NCBI GenBank assembly: GCA_017305455.1
Contig: JAFKKO010000116.1
Coordinates: forward strand, 39,106 to 103,105
Source: Hyphomicrobiales bacterium
GTDB taxonomy: Bacteria; Pseudomonadota; Alphaproteobacteria; Rhizobiales; Xanthobacteraceae
Length of the DNA: 64,000 bases
Direction: 5' to 3'
This document shows positions 51,382 to 61,514 of the stretch, piece after piece. Each line of letters begins with the position of its first letter. Position 1 is the stretch's first letter. The notes below the pieces were generated by a model. That model worked only from the letters and a program-made list of their open reading frames with translations. It did no database searches and was not told the origin of the DNA. A program made the translations under genes and the position numbers.

Positions 51382-51592
51382 TGATCACCGTGTGCTGGAG
51401 TTCGGCTGCGCCCCGGCGTTAATCTTATCAGATGCCCGCCGCTGGCGCTCGCCTGAAAGGGAACGTGGTGAGCGGCCGGTATTCAACAATTCGGGCCCGA
51501 AAATGGCGGGATGTATTTCTGTCCGGGATCAGGGCCAATCCGAAATAAGAACCTCGTGACCGGGACTGGTCCATTCAAGCAAGGAGATGACG

Positions 51593-51895
51593 ATGACGGA
51601 GCGGTTGACGGCTGAGGCGCGGCGGACGGCTCTGGCCGACCTGCCCGGCTGGTCGGAGGTGGCGGGGCGCGATGCGATCGCGCGGACTTTCGTGTTCGCG
51701 GATTTCAACGAGGCGTTCGGCTTCATGGCGCGCGTCGCGCTGGTGGCCGAGAAGAGCGATCATCACCCTGAATGGCGCAATGTCTACAAGACCGTGGAGG
51801 TCGTGCTCGCAACCCATGATGCCGGCGGCGTCACCCGGCGCGACCTCGCGCTGGCGCGGGCGATGAACGCGATTGCGGACGGGCGAAGTCGCTAG
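51593..51895 (+). CDS. phhB: 4a-hydroxytetrahydrobiopterin dehydratase (PCD)
   Basis: This 100-aa protein of the pterin-4-alpha-carbinolamine dehydratase family recycles the pterin cofactor of aromatic hydroxylases. The catalytic motif [17 protein letters not shown] has the usual two His and downstream His-Asp-type pair ([19 protein letters not shown]). The second of two in-frame ATGs (51593) is chosen because AAGGAG lies 6 nt upstream; the first (51587) is too near it. No phenylalanine hydroxylase is in the window; alternative cofactor (Moco) roles have been proposed for such proteins. Confidence 0.88.
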   Translation: MTERLTAEARRTALADLPGWSEVAGRDAIARTFVFADFNEAFGFMARVALVAEKSDHHPEWRNVYKTVEVVLATHDAGGVTRRDLALARAMNAIADGRSR

Positions 51896-52021
51896 CCGGG
51901 TTGCGGCGCATCGGCGCGCAGGCTTGCGCGCGGCCGCCGCCGACACCAGATCAAGCCGCATGAAGCGCGGAATCGGGATTCCTGCGCGACATGAAACGGA
52001 TCTGGCAAGGCGAGTGCCGCG

Positions 52022-52402
52022 ATGGCGACCGACCACATTTTCCATTTCGATCCCGCCGACAGGCTGGTGAAGGACCCTGAGCGGGTCCGCAAGAGCTTCT
52101 GGGCGAAGATGAAGCGCGTGGCCGCGCAACTGCCGTTCGCCGAGGATCTGCTTGCCGCGTATTATTGCGCGTTCGATCGCCAGACGCCGCGGCATGTTCA
52201 GCTCGCGCTGCTCGGCGCGCTGGCTTATTTCATCCTGCCGTTCGATTTCACGCCCGACATGTTGCCGGTGCTCGGCTTCACCGACGATGCCGCGGTGCTC
52301 GCGGCGACCATCCGCATGGTGGCGGGCCACATCCGCTCCGATCATCGCGAGGCGGCGCGCGCGGCGCTGCGTCGTGGCCTCGAGCCGGATGAGGTTGCGT
52401 GA
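52022..52402 (+). CDS. YkvA-family (DUF1232) protein
   Basis: This 126-aa protein contains the DUF1232 segment LALLGALAYFILPFDFTPDMLPVLGFTDDAAVL, whose PxDxxPDxLPxxGxxDD core is intact. The hydrophobic stretch may lie at the membrane. No function is known. It begins 126 bp after the dehydratase gene. Confidence 0.87.
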   Translation: MATDHIFHFDPADRLVKDPERVRKSFWAKMKRVAAQLPFAEDLLAAYYCAFDRQTPRHVQLALLGALAYFILPFDFTPDMLPVLGFTDDAAVLAATIRMVAGHIRSDHREAARAALRRGLEPDEVA

Positions 52403-52565
52403 GCCGCTGATGTTGCGGTTCCTTGCGCCGCAAGCGCTTGTTCGATGGTCTCATCCAACGCTTAAGTGACTGGCAGTCTTTTCAATCCGGCGTTTCTTGG
52501 CTATTCCATCAGGGTCGCGGCGGTCACTCGCCGCGGCGTCCGATTCGATCTGCAATGAGGTTCTC

Positions 52566-53165
52566 ATGTCTGTGCGGCGACTGTGGACGATGCTCGCGAT
52601 GATGATGCTGGCATGCGGCTTCACAGATCCTGGCTTCGCACAGACCGCGCCGGCCAAAGGCGCGAAGGCTGCGCCGAAAGCGCATCCGACACCAAAGCCG
52701 GCCGCGGCCGGCAGCGCCGAGCCGACGCTGGTCGGCCAGTTCGGAAATTGGGGCGCCTATGTCGCCTCGCCGGGCGGCAAGAAGGTCTGCTTCGCGCTCG
52801 CCAAGCCGACATCGTCCAAGACCAATCCGCCGAACCGTCCGCGCGATCCGGCCTATGCCTTCATCTCGACCCGGCCCGCCGAGAAGGTGGTCAACGAGGT
52901 CTCGATCATGATCGGCTATCAGCTCAAGCCGGGCGCGGACTCTTCGCTGGAAATCGGCAGTGCGCATTATGCGATGTATTCGCAGGGCGACGGGCTCTGG
53001 ATCAAGAACGCCGCCGAGGAAGACCGCATGGTCGATGCCATGCGCAAGGGGGCCGATGCCACCGTCAAGGGCGTCTCCTCCAAGGGAACCCAGACCACGG
53101 ACGTGTTTTCCCTCAAGGGGCTGTCCCAGGCGCTCGACCGTCTGGCGCAGGATTGCAAGCGTTAG
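52566..53165 (+). CDS. Invasion-associated locus B (IalB) family protein, exported
   Basis: This 199-aa protein has a signal peptide (about 1-26, ending in GFAQ), a Lys/Pro/Ala linker to about 55, and an IalB domain: GQFGNWGAYVASPGGKKVC, PAYAFISTRPAEKVVNEVS and DRMVDAMRKGADATVKGVS. IalB was named in Bartonella but is common in free-living Rhizobiales, so no pathogenic meaning is implied. Two Cys in the mature part (in KKVCFALA and QDCKR) could form a disulfide. Confidence 0.86.
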   Translation: MSVRRLWTMLAMMMLACGFTDPGFAQTAPAKGAKAAPKAHPTPKPAAAGSAEPTLVGQFGNWGAYVASPGGKKVCFALAKPTSSKTNPPNRPRDPAYAFISTRPAEKVVNEVSIMIGYQLKPGADSSLEIGSAHYAMYSQGDGLWIKNAAEEDRMVDAMRKGADATVKGVSSKGTQTTDVFSLKGLSQALDRLAQDCKR

Positions 53166-53221
53166 AGTCGTATTTTCCGAACGGTAGCTTTATATAGGCG
53201 CCGTAAATGCTTTTGCTTTTC

Positions 53222-53303
53222 GTCATGGCCGGATTTATTCCGGCCATCCACGCCCTTAAGGGACTGGAAAGACGTGGATGCCCGGCACAAGGCCGGGCAT
53301 GAC
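53222..53303. repeat. Palindromic repeat, family C (copy 2)
   Basis: An 82-bp element has outer arms GTCATGGCCGG / CCGGGCATGAC and inner arms CATCCACG / CGTGGATG. It lies between the IalB gene and rlmN. Confidence 0.88.
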
Positions 53304-53345
53304 GATTGCTGAAATAGCGCGAAAGCCAATCACATCGGCAGCAGA

Positions 53346-54548
53346 ATGACCCAAACGACTGACGCGCTCGGCATACTCGAAAAGACAGCTCTCGAAAGCT
53401 ATGTGCCGCCGGCGCAGCCCTCGCTGATCGGCCTGTCGCGCGAGGAGATCGCCGATCGCCTCGGCGAGATCGGCGTGCCGGCCGGCCAGCGCAAGATGCG
53501 CGTGCAGCAGCTCTGGCACTGGATGTATGTCCGCGGGGTGCAGGATTTTGCGGAGATGAGCAACGTCTCCAAGGATATGCGCACCGCGCTGGCCGGGCAT
53601 TTCACGCTGGCGCGCCCCGAAGTGGTGGCCGAACAGATTTCCAATGACGGCACGCGCAAATGGCTGCTGCGGCTGCCCTCCGGCCATGCCACCGAGCGGG
53701 CGCACGAGGTCGAGTGCGTCTACATTCCGGAGACCGACCGCGGCACGCTGTGCGTCTCCTCGCAGGTCGGCTGCACGCTGAATTGCTCGTTCTGCCACAC
53801 CGGCACGCAGCGTCTGGTGCGCAACCTCACCGCCGGCGAGATCGTCGGGCAGGTGATGGTGGCGCGCGACCGCCTCGGCGACTGGGTGGATCGCGAGACG
53901 CCGAACGGCAACCGCCTCGTCACCAATGTGGTGCTGATGGGGATGGGCGAGCCGCTCTACAATTTCGACGCGGTGCGCGATGCGCTGCTGATCATTTCCG
54001 ATGGCGAGGGCATCGCGCTGTCGCGCCGCCGCATCACGCTGTCCACGTCGGGCGTGGTGCCGAACATCGCACGGATGGGCGAGGAAACCGGCGTGATGCT
54101 GGCGATCTCGCTGCATGCGGTGCGCGATGAGCTGCGCAACGAACTGGTGCCGCTCAACCGCAAATATCCGATCGCCGAACTGCTCGATGCCTGCCGCAAC
54201 TATCCCGGCTCCTCGAACGCGCGCCGCATCACCTTCGAGTATGTGATGCTGAAGGGCGTCAACGATTCGCTCGACGATGCGAAGCTGCTGGTGAAGCTGC
54301 TTAAGGGCATCCCGGCCAAGATCAATCTCATTCCGTTCAATCCCTGGCCCGGCACGACATACGAATGCTCGGACTGGGATCAGATCGAGAAGTTCTCCGA
54401 ATACGTCTTCAACGCCGGCTACTCCTCGCCGGTGCGCACGCCGCGCGGTCGCGACATCCTCGCCGCCTGCGGCCAGCTCAAATCCGAGACCGAGAAGCTT
54501 TCGGCGCGCGAGCGGCAGGCGCTGCGCGCGATGGCGATGACGGATTGA
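53346..54548 (+). CDS. rlmN: 23S rRNA/tRNA m2A methyltransferase RlmN
   Basis: RlmN is a radical-SAM enzyme that methylates C2 of A2503 in 23S rRNA and A37 in some tRNAs. The 400-aa protein has the radical-SAM cysteines in [13 protein letters not shown] (Cys143, Cys147, Cys150), [50 protein letters not shown] and the C-terminal methyl-carrying Cys in ILAACGQLK. Motifs and length are complete. Confidence 0.97.
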   Translation: MTQTTDALGILEKTALESYVPPAQPSLIGLSREEIADRLGEIGVPAGQRKMRVQQLWHWMYVRGVQDFAEMSNVSKDMRTALAGHFTLARPEVVAEQISNDGTRKWLLRLPSGHATERAHEVECVYIPETDRGTLCVSSQVGCTLNCSFCHTGTQRLVRNLTAGEIVGQVMVARDRLGDWVDRETPNGNRLVTNVVLMGMGEPLYNFDAVRDALLIISDGEGIALSRRRITLSTSGVVPNIARMGEETGVMLAISLHAVRDELRNELVPLNRKYPIAELLDACRNYPGSSNARRITFEYVMLKGVNDSLDDAKLLVKLLKGIPAKINLIPFNPWPGTTYECSDWDQIEKFSEYVFNAGYSSPVRTPRGRDILAACGQLKSETEKLSARERQALRAMAMTD

Positions 54549-54553
54549 TTCCC

Positions 54554-55033
54554 ATGGCGCTGATCGGACGGTTGTTCGCGATCTTCTTCGGCTTCTTCGC
54601 CGCCTGTTTCGTCGCCGGTATGGTGGCAGTGGTCACGCTGCTGTTTCCGGAGATGACCGACGTGTCGCTGCGCGACATGAACGGTGACGTGATCGACGTG
54701 ATGATCGGTTTCGGTTTCCTGCTGGTCGGCGGTTTCGCGCTGGTGCCGGCGCTGTTCCTCATCCTCATCACCGAGGCGTTCTCAATCCGCACCATCCTGG
54801 CCTATGCCATTCTCGGCGGCCTTGCCGGGCTGTGCAGCTATCTCGCCTTCATTCCGTTCGATCCCGCGACGATGACGTTCGACGGCATCATCCGGCGGCA
54901 TCTGGAGATCATGGTCGGCTCGGGCATTCTCGGCGGCGTGGTCTATTGGGTGATCGCGGGCCGCAATGCGGGCGTCTGGCGCGGCGAGCCGCCGTCGCGG
55001 CCACCACCGCCGGCCGCCGAGCCGGGACGGTGA
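54554..55033 (+). CDS. Small membrane protein of unknown function
   Basis: This 159-aa protein has three or four hydrophobic segments: FAIFFGFFAACFVAGMVAVV (about 9-30), MIGFGFLLVGGFALVPALFL, ILAYAILGGLAGLCSYLAF and IMVGSGILGGVVYWVIAGR, with a Pro-rich end. No family motif is recognised. It starts 5 bp after rlmN and is followed by the PAP2 gene after 52 bp, so it is probably in one transcript with them. Confidence 0.75.
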   Translation: MALIGRLFAIFFGFFAACFVAGMVAVVTLLFPEMTDVSLRDMNGDVIDVMIGFGFLLVGGFALVPALFLILITEAFSIRTILAYAILGGLAGLCSYLAFIPFDPATMTFDGIIRRHLEIMVGSGILGGVVYWVIAGRNAGVWRGEPPSRPPPPAAEPGR

Positions 55034-55085
55034 GCGGCGTCATGCGGCTTTTCTTCGCCGCCGGCCTCGGCTAGACAGCCCCACC

Positions 55086-55880
55086 ATGAACCGGACCGGA
55101 CTTTATATCGCGCTCGCGCTATCGCTCGGCTTCGGATTGCTGTTCGGCCTTTATCCCGAGCTCGATCTGAAGATCGCGGCGATGTTCTACGATGCCGCGG
55201 CAAAAACCTTTCCGATGAAGGCGAACTGGCCCGCGATAATCGCGCGCGAGGCGGCGATGTGGGTCGCCTGGGCGTTCGCGCTGCCGGCCCTGATCACGCT
55301 GGTGGTCAAGCTGCTGCGGCCGGTCAAGCCGCTGATGATGTCCGGCCGCAAGATGGCGTTCCTGCTGCTGACCATCTTCCTGTCGGCGATTGTGCTCTCC
55401 AATATCGCCTTCAAGACCTATTGGGGCCGTCCGCGTCCGGTCAGCGTGACGCAGTTCAACGGCGGGCTCGAATTCAAGCCGTGGTGGGACCCGCGCGGCC
55501 AATGCCCGAAGAACTGCTCGTTCTTCTCCGGCGAGGGCGCGACCGCGTTCTGGACCTATGCGCCCGCCGCGCTGGCGCCGCCGCAATGGCGCCCGCTGGC
55601 CTATGTCGGCGCCACCGCGTTCGGCCTGGTCACGGGCGGCCTGCGCATGACCTTCGGCGGTCATTTCGCCACCGACGTGATCTTCTCGGGGCTCATTACC
55701 TTTCTGGTGATCTGGCTGATCTATGCCTTGATCTATCGCTGGCCTTCGACACGGATGACCGACGCGGGCATCGATGCCGCACTGACTCGCTTTGCGTGGC
55801 CGGGCTATCGCTGGATGCAGAAGCGGCTCGGCCGCGATGTCGGCCCCTCGCCGCGGGTCAGGCCGGGAGCAGCCGAGTAA
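55086..55880 (+). CDS. PAP2-family lipid phosphatase
   Basis: This 264-aa membrane phosphatase has about six hydrophobic segments and the PAP2 motifs: KTYWGRPRP (motif 1), CSFFSGEGATAFW (motif 2, with Glu where classical PSGH has His) and GGLRMTFGGHFATDVIFSG (motif 3, with the nucleophile-assisting His and Asp). The SGE form is shared by lipid-A-phosphatase-like (LpxE/LpxF) and related proteobacterial enzymes. Substrate not assigned: undecaprenyl pyrophosphate or lipid A phosphate are both possible. Confidence 0.85.
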   Translation: MNRTGLYIALALSLGFGLLFGLYPELDLKIAAMFYDAAAKTFPMKANWPAIIAREAAMWVAWAFALPALITLVVKLLRPVKPLMMSGRKMAFLLLTIFLSAIVLSNIAFKTYWGRPRPVSVTQFNGGLEFKPWWDPRGQCPKNCSFFSGEGATAFWTYAPAALAPPQWRPLAYVGATAFGLVTGGLRMTFGGHFATDVIFSGLITFLVIWLIYALIYRWPSTRMTDAGIDAALTRFAWPGYRWMQKRLGRDVGPSPRVRPGAAE

Positions 55881-55965
55881 GCCTATCCCGCGTCGTCCCG
55901 GCCTTACCGGATGGCTAAAGTGGTGCGGGGCACGGCCTTCCCATCGCCTGCCAATCTTTCTATAG

Positions 55966-57342
<1,377 letters not shown>

Positions 57343-57385
57343 AGCGCATCAGCGGACAAGCGGAAATCCAGGCGCGTAGTTCGCC

Positions 57386-57465
57386 GTCATTGCGAGCAGC
57401 GCTAACGATGAAGCAATTCAGTTTTTCTTTGCTGTTCTGGATTGTTTCGCTTCGCTCGCAATGAC
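57386..57465. repeat. Palindromic repeat, family A (copy 3)
   Basis: An 80-bp element runs from GTCATTGCGAGCAGC to GCTTCGCTCGCAATGAC. It lies between the convergent ends of argG and the OmpA gene, just before the terminator hairpin. Confidence 0.9.
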
Positions 57466-57490
57466 CGTTTACAAAGGTTTATAAAAAAAA

Positions 57491-57513
57491 CGGCCGGGAC
57501 ATTGTCCCGGCCG
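57491..57513. terminator. Bidirectional terminator between argG and the OmpA gene
   Basis: A perfect 10-bp stem CGGCCGGGAC / GTCCCGGCCG with an ATT loop is flanked by an A-run on the left (eight T in the leftward transcript) and TTTCCTTTTT on the right. It ends argG rightward and the OmpA gene leftward. Confidence 0.9.
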
Positions 57514-57537
57514 TTTCCTTTTTGATTGTGGCCGACT

Positions 57538-59523
57538 TTAGCGCGGCGCGGCGTTGGCCTCACCGCCGTTGAGCAGCGGCGTGATGTTGCGAATGGTGAC
57601 GCGGCGGTTGCGCCGCTCCGGTGCATCGGTCTGCACCTTGAGATACTGCTCGCCATAGCCCTGCGAGGTCAGATTCTCCGCCGGCACGCCGAACTGCTGG
57701 GTCAGCAGCGTCGCAGCGGATTCGGCGCGGCGGTCCGACAGCGACAGGTTGTCGACATCGTTGCCGACCGCGTCGGTGTGGCCCTCGATCAGGAACACCG
57801 TGCGCGGATCATGCTGAATGGCGCGGTTGATGCCGTCGGCGAGCACCTGCAGCTTGGCGGCCTGATCCGGCGGGATGTCCCAGGATCCGGTCTCGAAGTT
57901 GATGGTGTCGAGATCGATGCTCGGCATGCGCTGGCGCACGGACGGGCTGTAGCGGATCTCGTCGAGCGAGTAGGGGCGCTCGAGACGATCGACCGGCGGC
58001 GCGATCAGCGTGTCGTAGATCAGATCCGGCGGCGCGCCATCGGCTTCGACGATGTAACGGTCCTGCGGGATGCGCAGCACCGGCGGCGGCAGTGCGACGA
58101 AGTAGCCGCCGATCGCGCCCGCCACCATGCCGGCGGCAACGCCGGCGCCGAAGCCCGGTCCGCCGTGCCGACGATTGTCGATGATGACGATCTCGCGGCC
58201 ATCCGGACCCCGGCGCATGCGGCGCAGCAGATTGCCGCGTTCATCATTGATGGTGATGATCTGCGTGCCGTCCGGCCGCACGACGATGGTGCGGGTGTCG
58301 TTGCCCTCGCGGGTCACGCGCACATCGCGGGCGCCGTAACGGAAGCGGTCGACATCGCTGTGACGGATGAAGGATTGCCCGTTCGGATCCTGGATGATGA
58401 CGCGGCCCGGCTCACGGATGACGGTGCGCCCGCCTTCGGTGGTCTGCTGGCGCTGGTTGCGGAAGTCTTCCAGCCGCCGTCCGCCGGCAGGCGGCGCATT
58501 GGCCGGAATCGGCGCTGCGGTGACGGCGGGGGCCGCCGGCAACGGTGCCGCGACCGGAGCGGTGGCAGGGGCTGCCGGTGTCCCGGCAGGCATGCCGGGC
58601 GGCGGTCCGCGATGTTCGCTGCGCGCGCCGGGGCCGCCTTGCTGCGGAGCGGGCGCAGCGCCCGGTGCTGGCGGAATCGCAGGCGCAGGAGGTGTGCCGG
58701 GAGCTGCGCTCGGGGCCTTCGCGCCATTCGGAGCGGGTGGCGTCGCACCGGGCAGCGGTCGTGCGCCGGGAGGCGTGGTGACCGCGTTGGGGGCGGCCTT
58801 TGGCGCGCCTGGAGCGGCTGCCGGAGCGGCAGGGGCGGCCGATGGTGCAGCCGGGGGCGGCGCAGGCGGCGTGGCCGAAGGCGCCGCACCCGGAGCCGGA
58901 CGCGCCGGGGTCACGTCACGCACGCCCGGAGGAATCGGCGGTGCATTGTCCGGACGCCGCGGCGTTTCACCGCGTTGGCCTGGTGCTTCAGGGCGACGCG
59001 GCGGCTCGCCGCGCTGTGCAGGCGGCGGTGGCGCGGCGGGCGCCGCTTTCGGAGCCTCGGGCGTGCGCTGAGGTGCGGGAGCGGCCTTTGGTGCAGCAGG
59101 CGGCGCAACAGGGGCGGCCTTCGGCGCTTCGGGCGCGCGCTGAGGTGCCGGAGCTGCCTTGGGGACTGCTGTGGGCGGTGCGGCATGAGGGGCCGCCGGA
59201 GGCGGCGCGGGCCGTGCGGCGGGCGGTGGCGGGGGAGCGGGATGTGCAGGCGGCGGCGCGGCCCTGGGAGGCGCAGGCGGCGGCGCTTTTGGAGGTGCCG
59301 GCGGCGGAGCATGCGGCGGCGGAGGCGGCGCGGCCTTCGGCGGCGCGGGTGGCGCGGCTCTCGGCGGCGCCTTGGGCGCTTCCTTCTGATCGGGCGCGGC
59401 TTGCGCGACGACGAATGTGTTCGTCGCGTTCAGCGCTGCGCTCTCGGCAATTGCAGGAGGCTGCGACAGCGACAGCGCCGAGATCGCGGTGGTGGCAAGA
59501 AGGAGCGGTCTGAAATGTTTCAT
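57538..59523 (-). CDS. OmpA-family protein with long Pro/Ala-rich segment
   Basis: This 661-aa envelope protein has a signal peptide (MKHFRPLLLATTAISALSLS, cleaved near residue 26), a Pro/Ala-rich segment at about 45-350 with PPxAPP and APKAAP repeats, a middle region (about 351-500) with a Gly-rich stretch, and a C-terminal OmpA peptidoglycan-binding domain (about 536-645: NFETGSWDI, EGHTDAVGND, LSDRRAESAATLL, ERRNRRVTI). The ATG at 59523 follows AAGGTGATC. The Pro-rich part could span the periplasm. Relatives in Rhizobiales are often labelled OmpA family only. Confidence 0.9.
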   Translation of the reverse strand: MKHFRPLLLATTAISALSLSQPPAIAESAALNATNTFVVAQAAPDQKEAPKAPPRAAPPAPPKAAPPPPPHAPPPAPPKAPPPAPPRAAPPPAHPAPPPPPAARPAPPPAAPHAAPPTAVPKAAPAPQRAPEAPKAAPVAPPAAPKAAPAPQRTPEAPKAAPAAPPPPAQRGEPPRRPEAPGQRGETPRRPDNAPPIPPGVRDVTPARPAPGAAPSATPPAPPPAAPSAAPAAPAAAPGAPKAAPNAVTTPPGARPLPGATPPAPNGAKAPSAAPGTPPAPAIPPAPGAAPAPQQGGPGARSEHRGPPPGMPAGTPAAPATAPVAAPLPAAPAVTAAPIPANAPPAGGRRLEDFRNQRQQTTEGGRTVIREPGRVIIQDPNGQSFIRHSDVDRFRYGARDVRVTREGNDTRTIVVRPDGTQIITINDERGNLLRRMRRGPDGREIVIIDNRRHGGPGFGAGVAAGMVAGAIGGYFVALPPPVLRIPQDRYIVEADGAPPDLIYDTLIAPPVDRLERPYSLDEIRYSPSVRQRMPSIDLDTINFETGSWDIPPDQAAKLQVLADGINRAIQHDPRTVFLIEGHTDAVGNDVDNLSLSDRRAESAATLLTQQFGVPAENLTSQGYGEQYLKVQTDAPERRNRRVTIRNITPLLNGGEANAAPR

Positions 59524-59756
59524 GATCACCTTATGTGAGAGCGTATCCGTCAGCGAATTCATGACGCGATGGCGTTGCGTCATGTTGAGGTTCCACAATC
59601 TCCAGATAACCGTGCGGCGGGAGTGTGGCAAAGCCGCGGGCAAAACCGTGCATTTCAAACGAATCGTCGCCTCTGGCCGCTGAATGCAGTCTGAACGCGA
59701 CAAATCCGCGATGCCTGCAGCGGGATTGCATCGGCCTTGCGTCTGTCGTCGGGACT

Positions 59757-60005
59757 CTATCGGAAGTTCACGATATCGGTGGCGGGGTTCGGCGTGCGCG
59801 GCCCGCTCGGCCCGCGCAGGGGCGTTTCACTCGGCGTGATGCCGGGAAGCTCCTGCGGCGGTGGCGGCGCCTCAGGCTCGTGCATCGGCGGGGGAATATC
59901 CGGCTGCGGGTTGCCGGGTGTCTGCTCCGCCGGAGGCTCGGTCGGGCGACCCGGCTGAATCGGCGGATCTTCCTGCGGCGTCGGTGGCTGCGGTGGCTTT
60001 CCCAT
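59757..60005 (-). CDS. Possible small proline-rich protein
   Basis: This 82-aa frame is about one third proline (PPIQPGRPTEPPAE, PPPMHEPEAPPPPQELPG), with no signal peptide and no known domain. The ATG at 60005 has AAAGG upstream. It is leftward, 234 bp upstream of the OmpA gene; the 233 bp between hold no other gene. A frame with glycine-rich content is open on the opposite strand as well, so coding status is uncertain. Confidence 0.5.
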   Translation of the reverse strand: MGKPPQPPTPQEDPPIQPGRPTEPPAEQTPGNPQPDIPPPMHEPEAPPPPQELPGITPSETPLRGPSGPRTPNPATDIVNFR

Positions 60006-60172
60006 CGGGACAGGACCTTTGCTGATTGCCGGTGATCATCGTTTTGCGACGGGTCGCGCGAAAACCCTAACGTGCGGATCGCGATCGTGTTCCGATGGGG
60101 GCGAGCTCGACAGTCTTGCCGCTTGCAAACATGATGGTGCACGCATGATGCTTCGATCGGACAGGAGAAAGC

Positions 60173-60550
60173 ATGCCCGTCGCTTATTGGTGCGTTCTGA
60201 TCGCGGCGCTGTTGCCGATCGTCTGGGTGGTGCTCGCCAAATGGGGCGAGCCGATAAAGAATCAATATCCGCGCGAGGAGGTCGATGACCTGCCGCCGCA
60301 CAAGCGCCGCGCCTATGCCGCGCACCAGAATGCCTATGAGAATTTTCCGTTTTTTGCCGCGGCGGTGATCATCGCCGTGACGTCAGGCGCGCCGCTCGCC
60401 GCCGTGAACGGACTGGCGCTTGCCTATGTCGGCCTGCGCATCGTGCACGGGCTGTGCTATGTCGGAAACTACAGCACGCAACGCTCGATCGTTTACGCGC
60501 TCGGCTGGTTCGTCAATATCGCGATCTTCGTGCTGCCGGCGGTAGGTTAG
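60173..60550 (+). CDS. MAPEG-family membrane protein
   Basis: This 125-aa protein has four hydrophobic helices (VAYWCVLIAALLPIVWVVL, FFAAAVIIAVTSGA, LALAYVGLRIVHGL, YALGWFVNIAIFVLPAV). NAYENFPFFAAAV matches the conserved N-x-x-E-x-x-P of MAPEG proteins (eicosanoid and glutathione metabolism). AGGAG lies just ahead of the ATG at 60173. Bacterial members are often glutathione transferases; the substrate is not known here. Confidence 0.9.
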   Translation: MPVAYWCVLIAALLPIVWVVLAKWGEPIKNQYPREEVDDLPPHKRRAYAAHQNAYENFPFFAAAVIIAVTSGAPLAAVNGLALAYVGLRIVHGLCYVGNYSTQRSIVYALGWFVNIAIFVLPAVG

Positions 60551-60565
60551 GCAGCCATATCCGCG

Positions 60566-61441
60566 TCAGGCATTGGGTTGCTCTCTCATCGACGCACGCA
60601 GCAGCGGCAGTTGATGGCCGACCAGCAAAGTATTGCTGCGGGTCTTGCCGGCCAGCGTGTAGCCGCGCACCAGCATGTCGTCGATGCAGTCGCGCCGCCA
60701 GGTCTCCCGTTCCAGATGTTCGATCGCGACCGCGGTCGGCCACAGCTCGGGCGATGCATCGCGGAAGAAGCTGGTCAGCGCGCGGTCCTCGTAACCCTCG
60801 ATGTCGATCTTCATGACGTCGATATGGGTGATTCCGGCCTCGTGCAGGATGCTCAGCAGCGGCAGCGCCGGCACCTTGATGCCGGTTGCCGAGGGCGAAT
60901 CGCTGACATGGCTGGCGCCGAGATTGTCGCCGTCGGTCTCGATGGTGAGTTCGCCGGCGACATCGGCGGCGGCCGCCGCGACGATCGTGACGTTGCCCAG
61001 CCGTGAGGCGCGGACATTGAAGGCCAGCCGGGCGCGCGACACCGGATGCGGTTCGATCGCGATGACGCGGCCACGCTCGCCGACATGCCGCGCCAGCGCC
61101 AGCGCGTAGGTGCCGACATTGGCGCCGATATCGATCGCCACGCCGCCGGCGGGCGTATTTCCCCGCAGGAAATCGAGTTCGGCCAGATTGTAATCGGGAT
61201 TGAACAGCGCGCCGCGTTCGGTGCCGCTGGCCTGGTGGTGGAAGCGGAACGAGGCGCCCTGATAGGCGGCGTCGATCGGCCCCGGCCGCAGCAGATTGAC
61301 GATGCGCGACAGCATCGGGCGGAACGCGCCCCGCTTCAGGCGGGAGCCGTGCGCGGCGGCGATCACCGCGCGCTGCAACGAGGTCGGTGCAAAGGCGCCG
61401 AACGGCAAATCGTCCGGCGGGGGATTGGTGGCTTGAGTCAT
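60566..61441 (-). CDS. FkbM-family methyltransferase
   Basis: This 291-aa SAM methyltransferase has motif I VAIDIGANVGTYALALARHVG, VIAIEPHPVSRARLAFN and IDVMKIDIEGYEDRALTSF, the FkbM signature. FkbM-type enzymes O-methylate sugars or polyketides, often in surface polysaccharides. The target is unknown. It lies between the MAPEG gene, converging at a 15-bp gap, and sdhB, 73 bp upstream on the same strand. Confidence 0.88.
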   Translation of the reverse strand: MTQATNPPPDDLPFGAFAPTSLQRAVIAAAHGSRLKRGAFRPMLSRIVNLLRPGPIDAAYQGASFRFHHQASGTERGALFNPDYNLAELDFLRGNTPAGGVAIDIGANVGTYALALARHVGERGRVIAIEPHPVSRARLAFNVRASRLGNVTIVAAAAADVAGELTIETDGDNLGASHVSDSPSATGIKVPALPLLSILHEAGITHIDVMKIDIEGYEDRALTSFFRDASPELWPTAVAIEHLERETWRRDCIDDMLVRGYTLAGKTRSNTLLVGHQLPLLRASMREQPNA

Positions 61442-61514
61442 GCACCAGTCATCGCGCGGGAACCGCGACGGTTCAAGCAGAATAGATACAGGACGACGCT
61501 GGCGCGAACCCGGA

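Noticed and set aside
47965-51384. Rightward open frame of 1139 codons over typA and the TAXI gene
   Set aside because: It is antisense to two confirmed genes. It is Ala/Arg/Asp/His-rich with no domain, as expected from high third-position G+C.
57526-59538. Rightward open frame antisense to the OmpA gene
   Set aside because: Its Gly/Arg-rich content is the complement of Pro/Ala codons; no homology or start signal.
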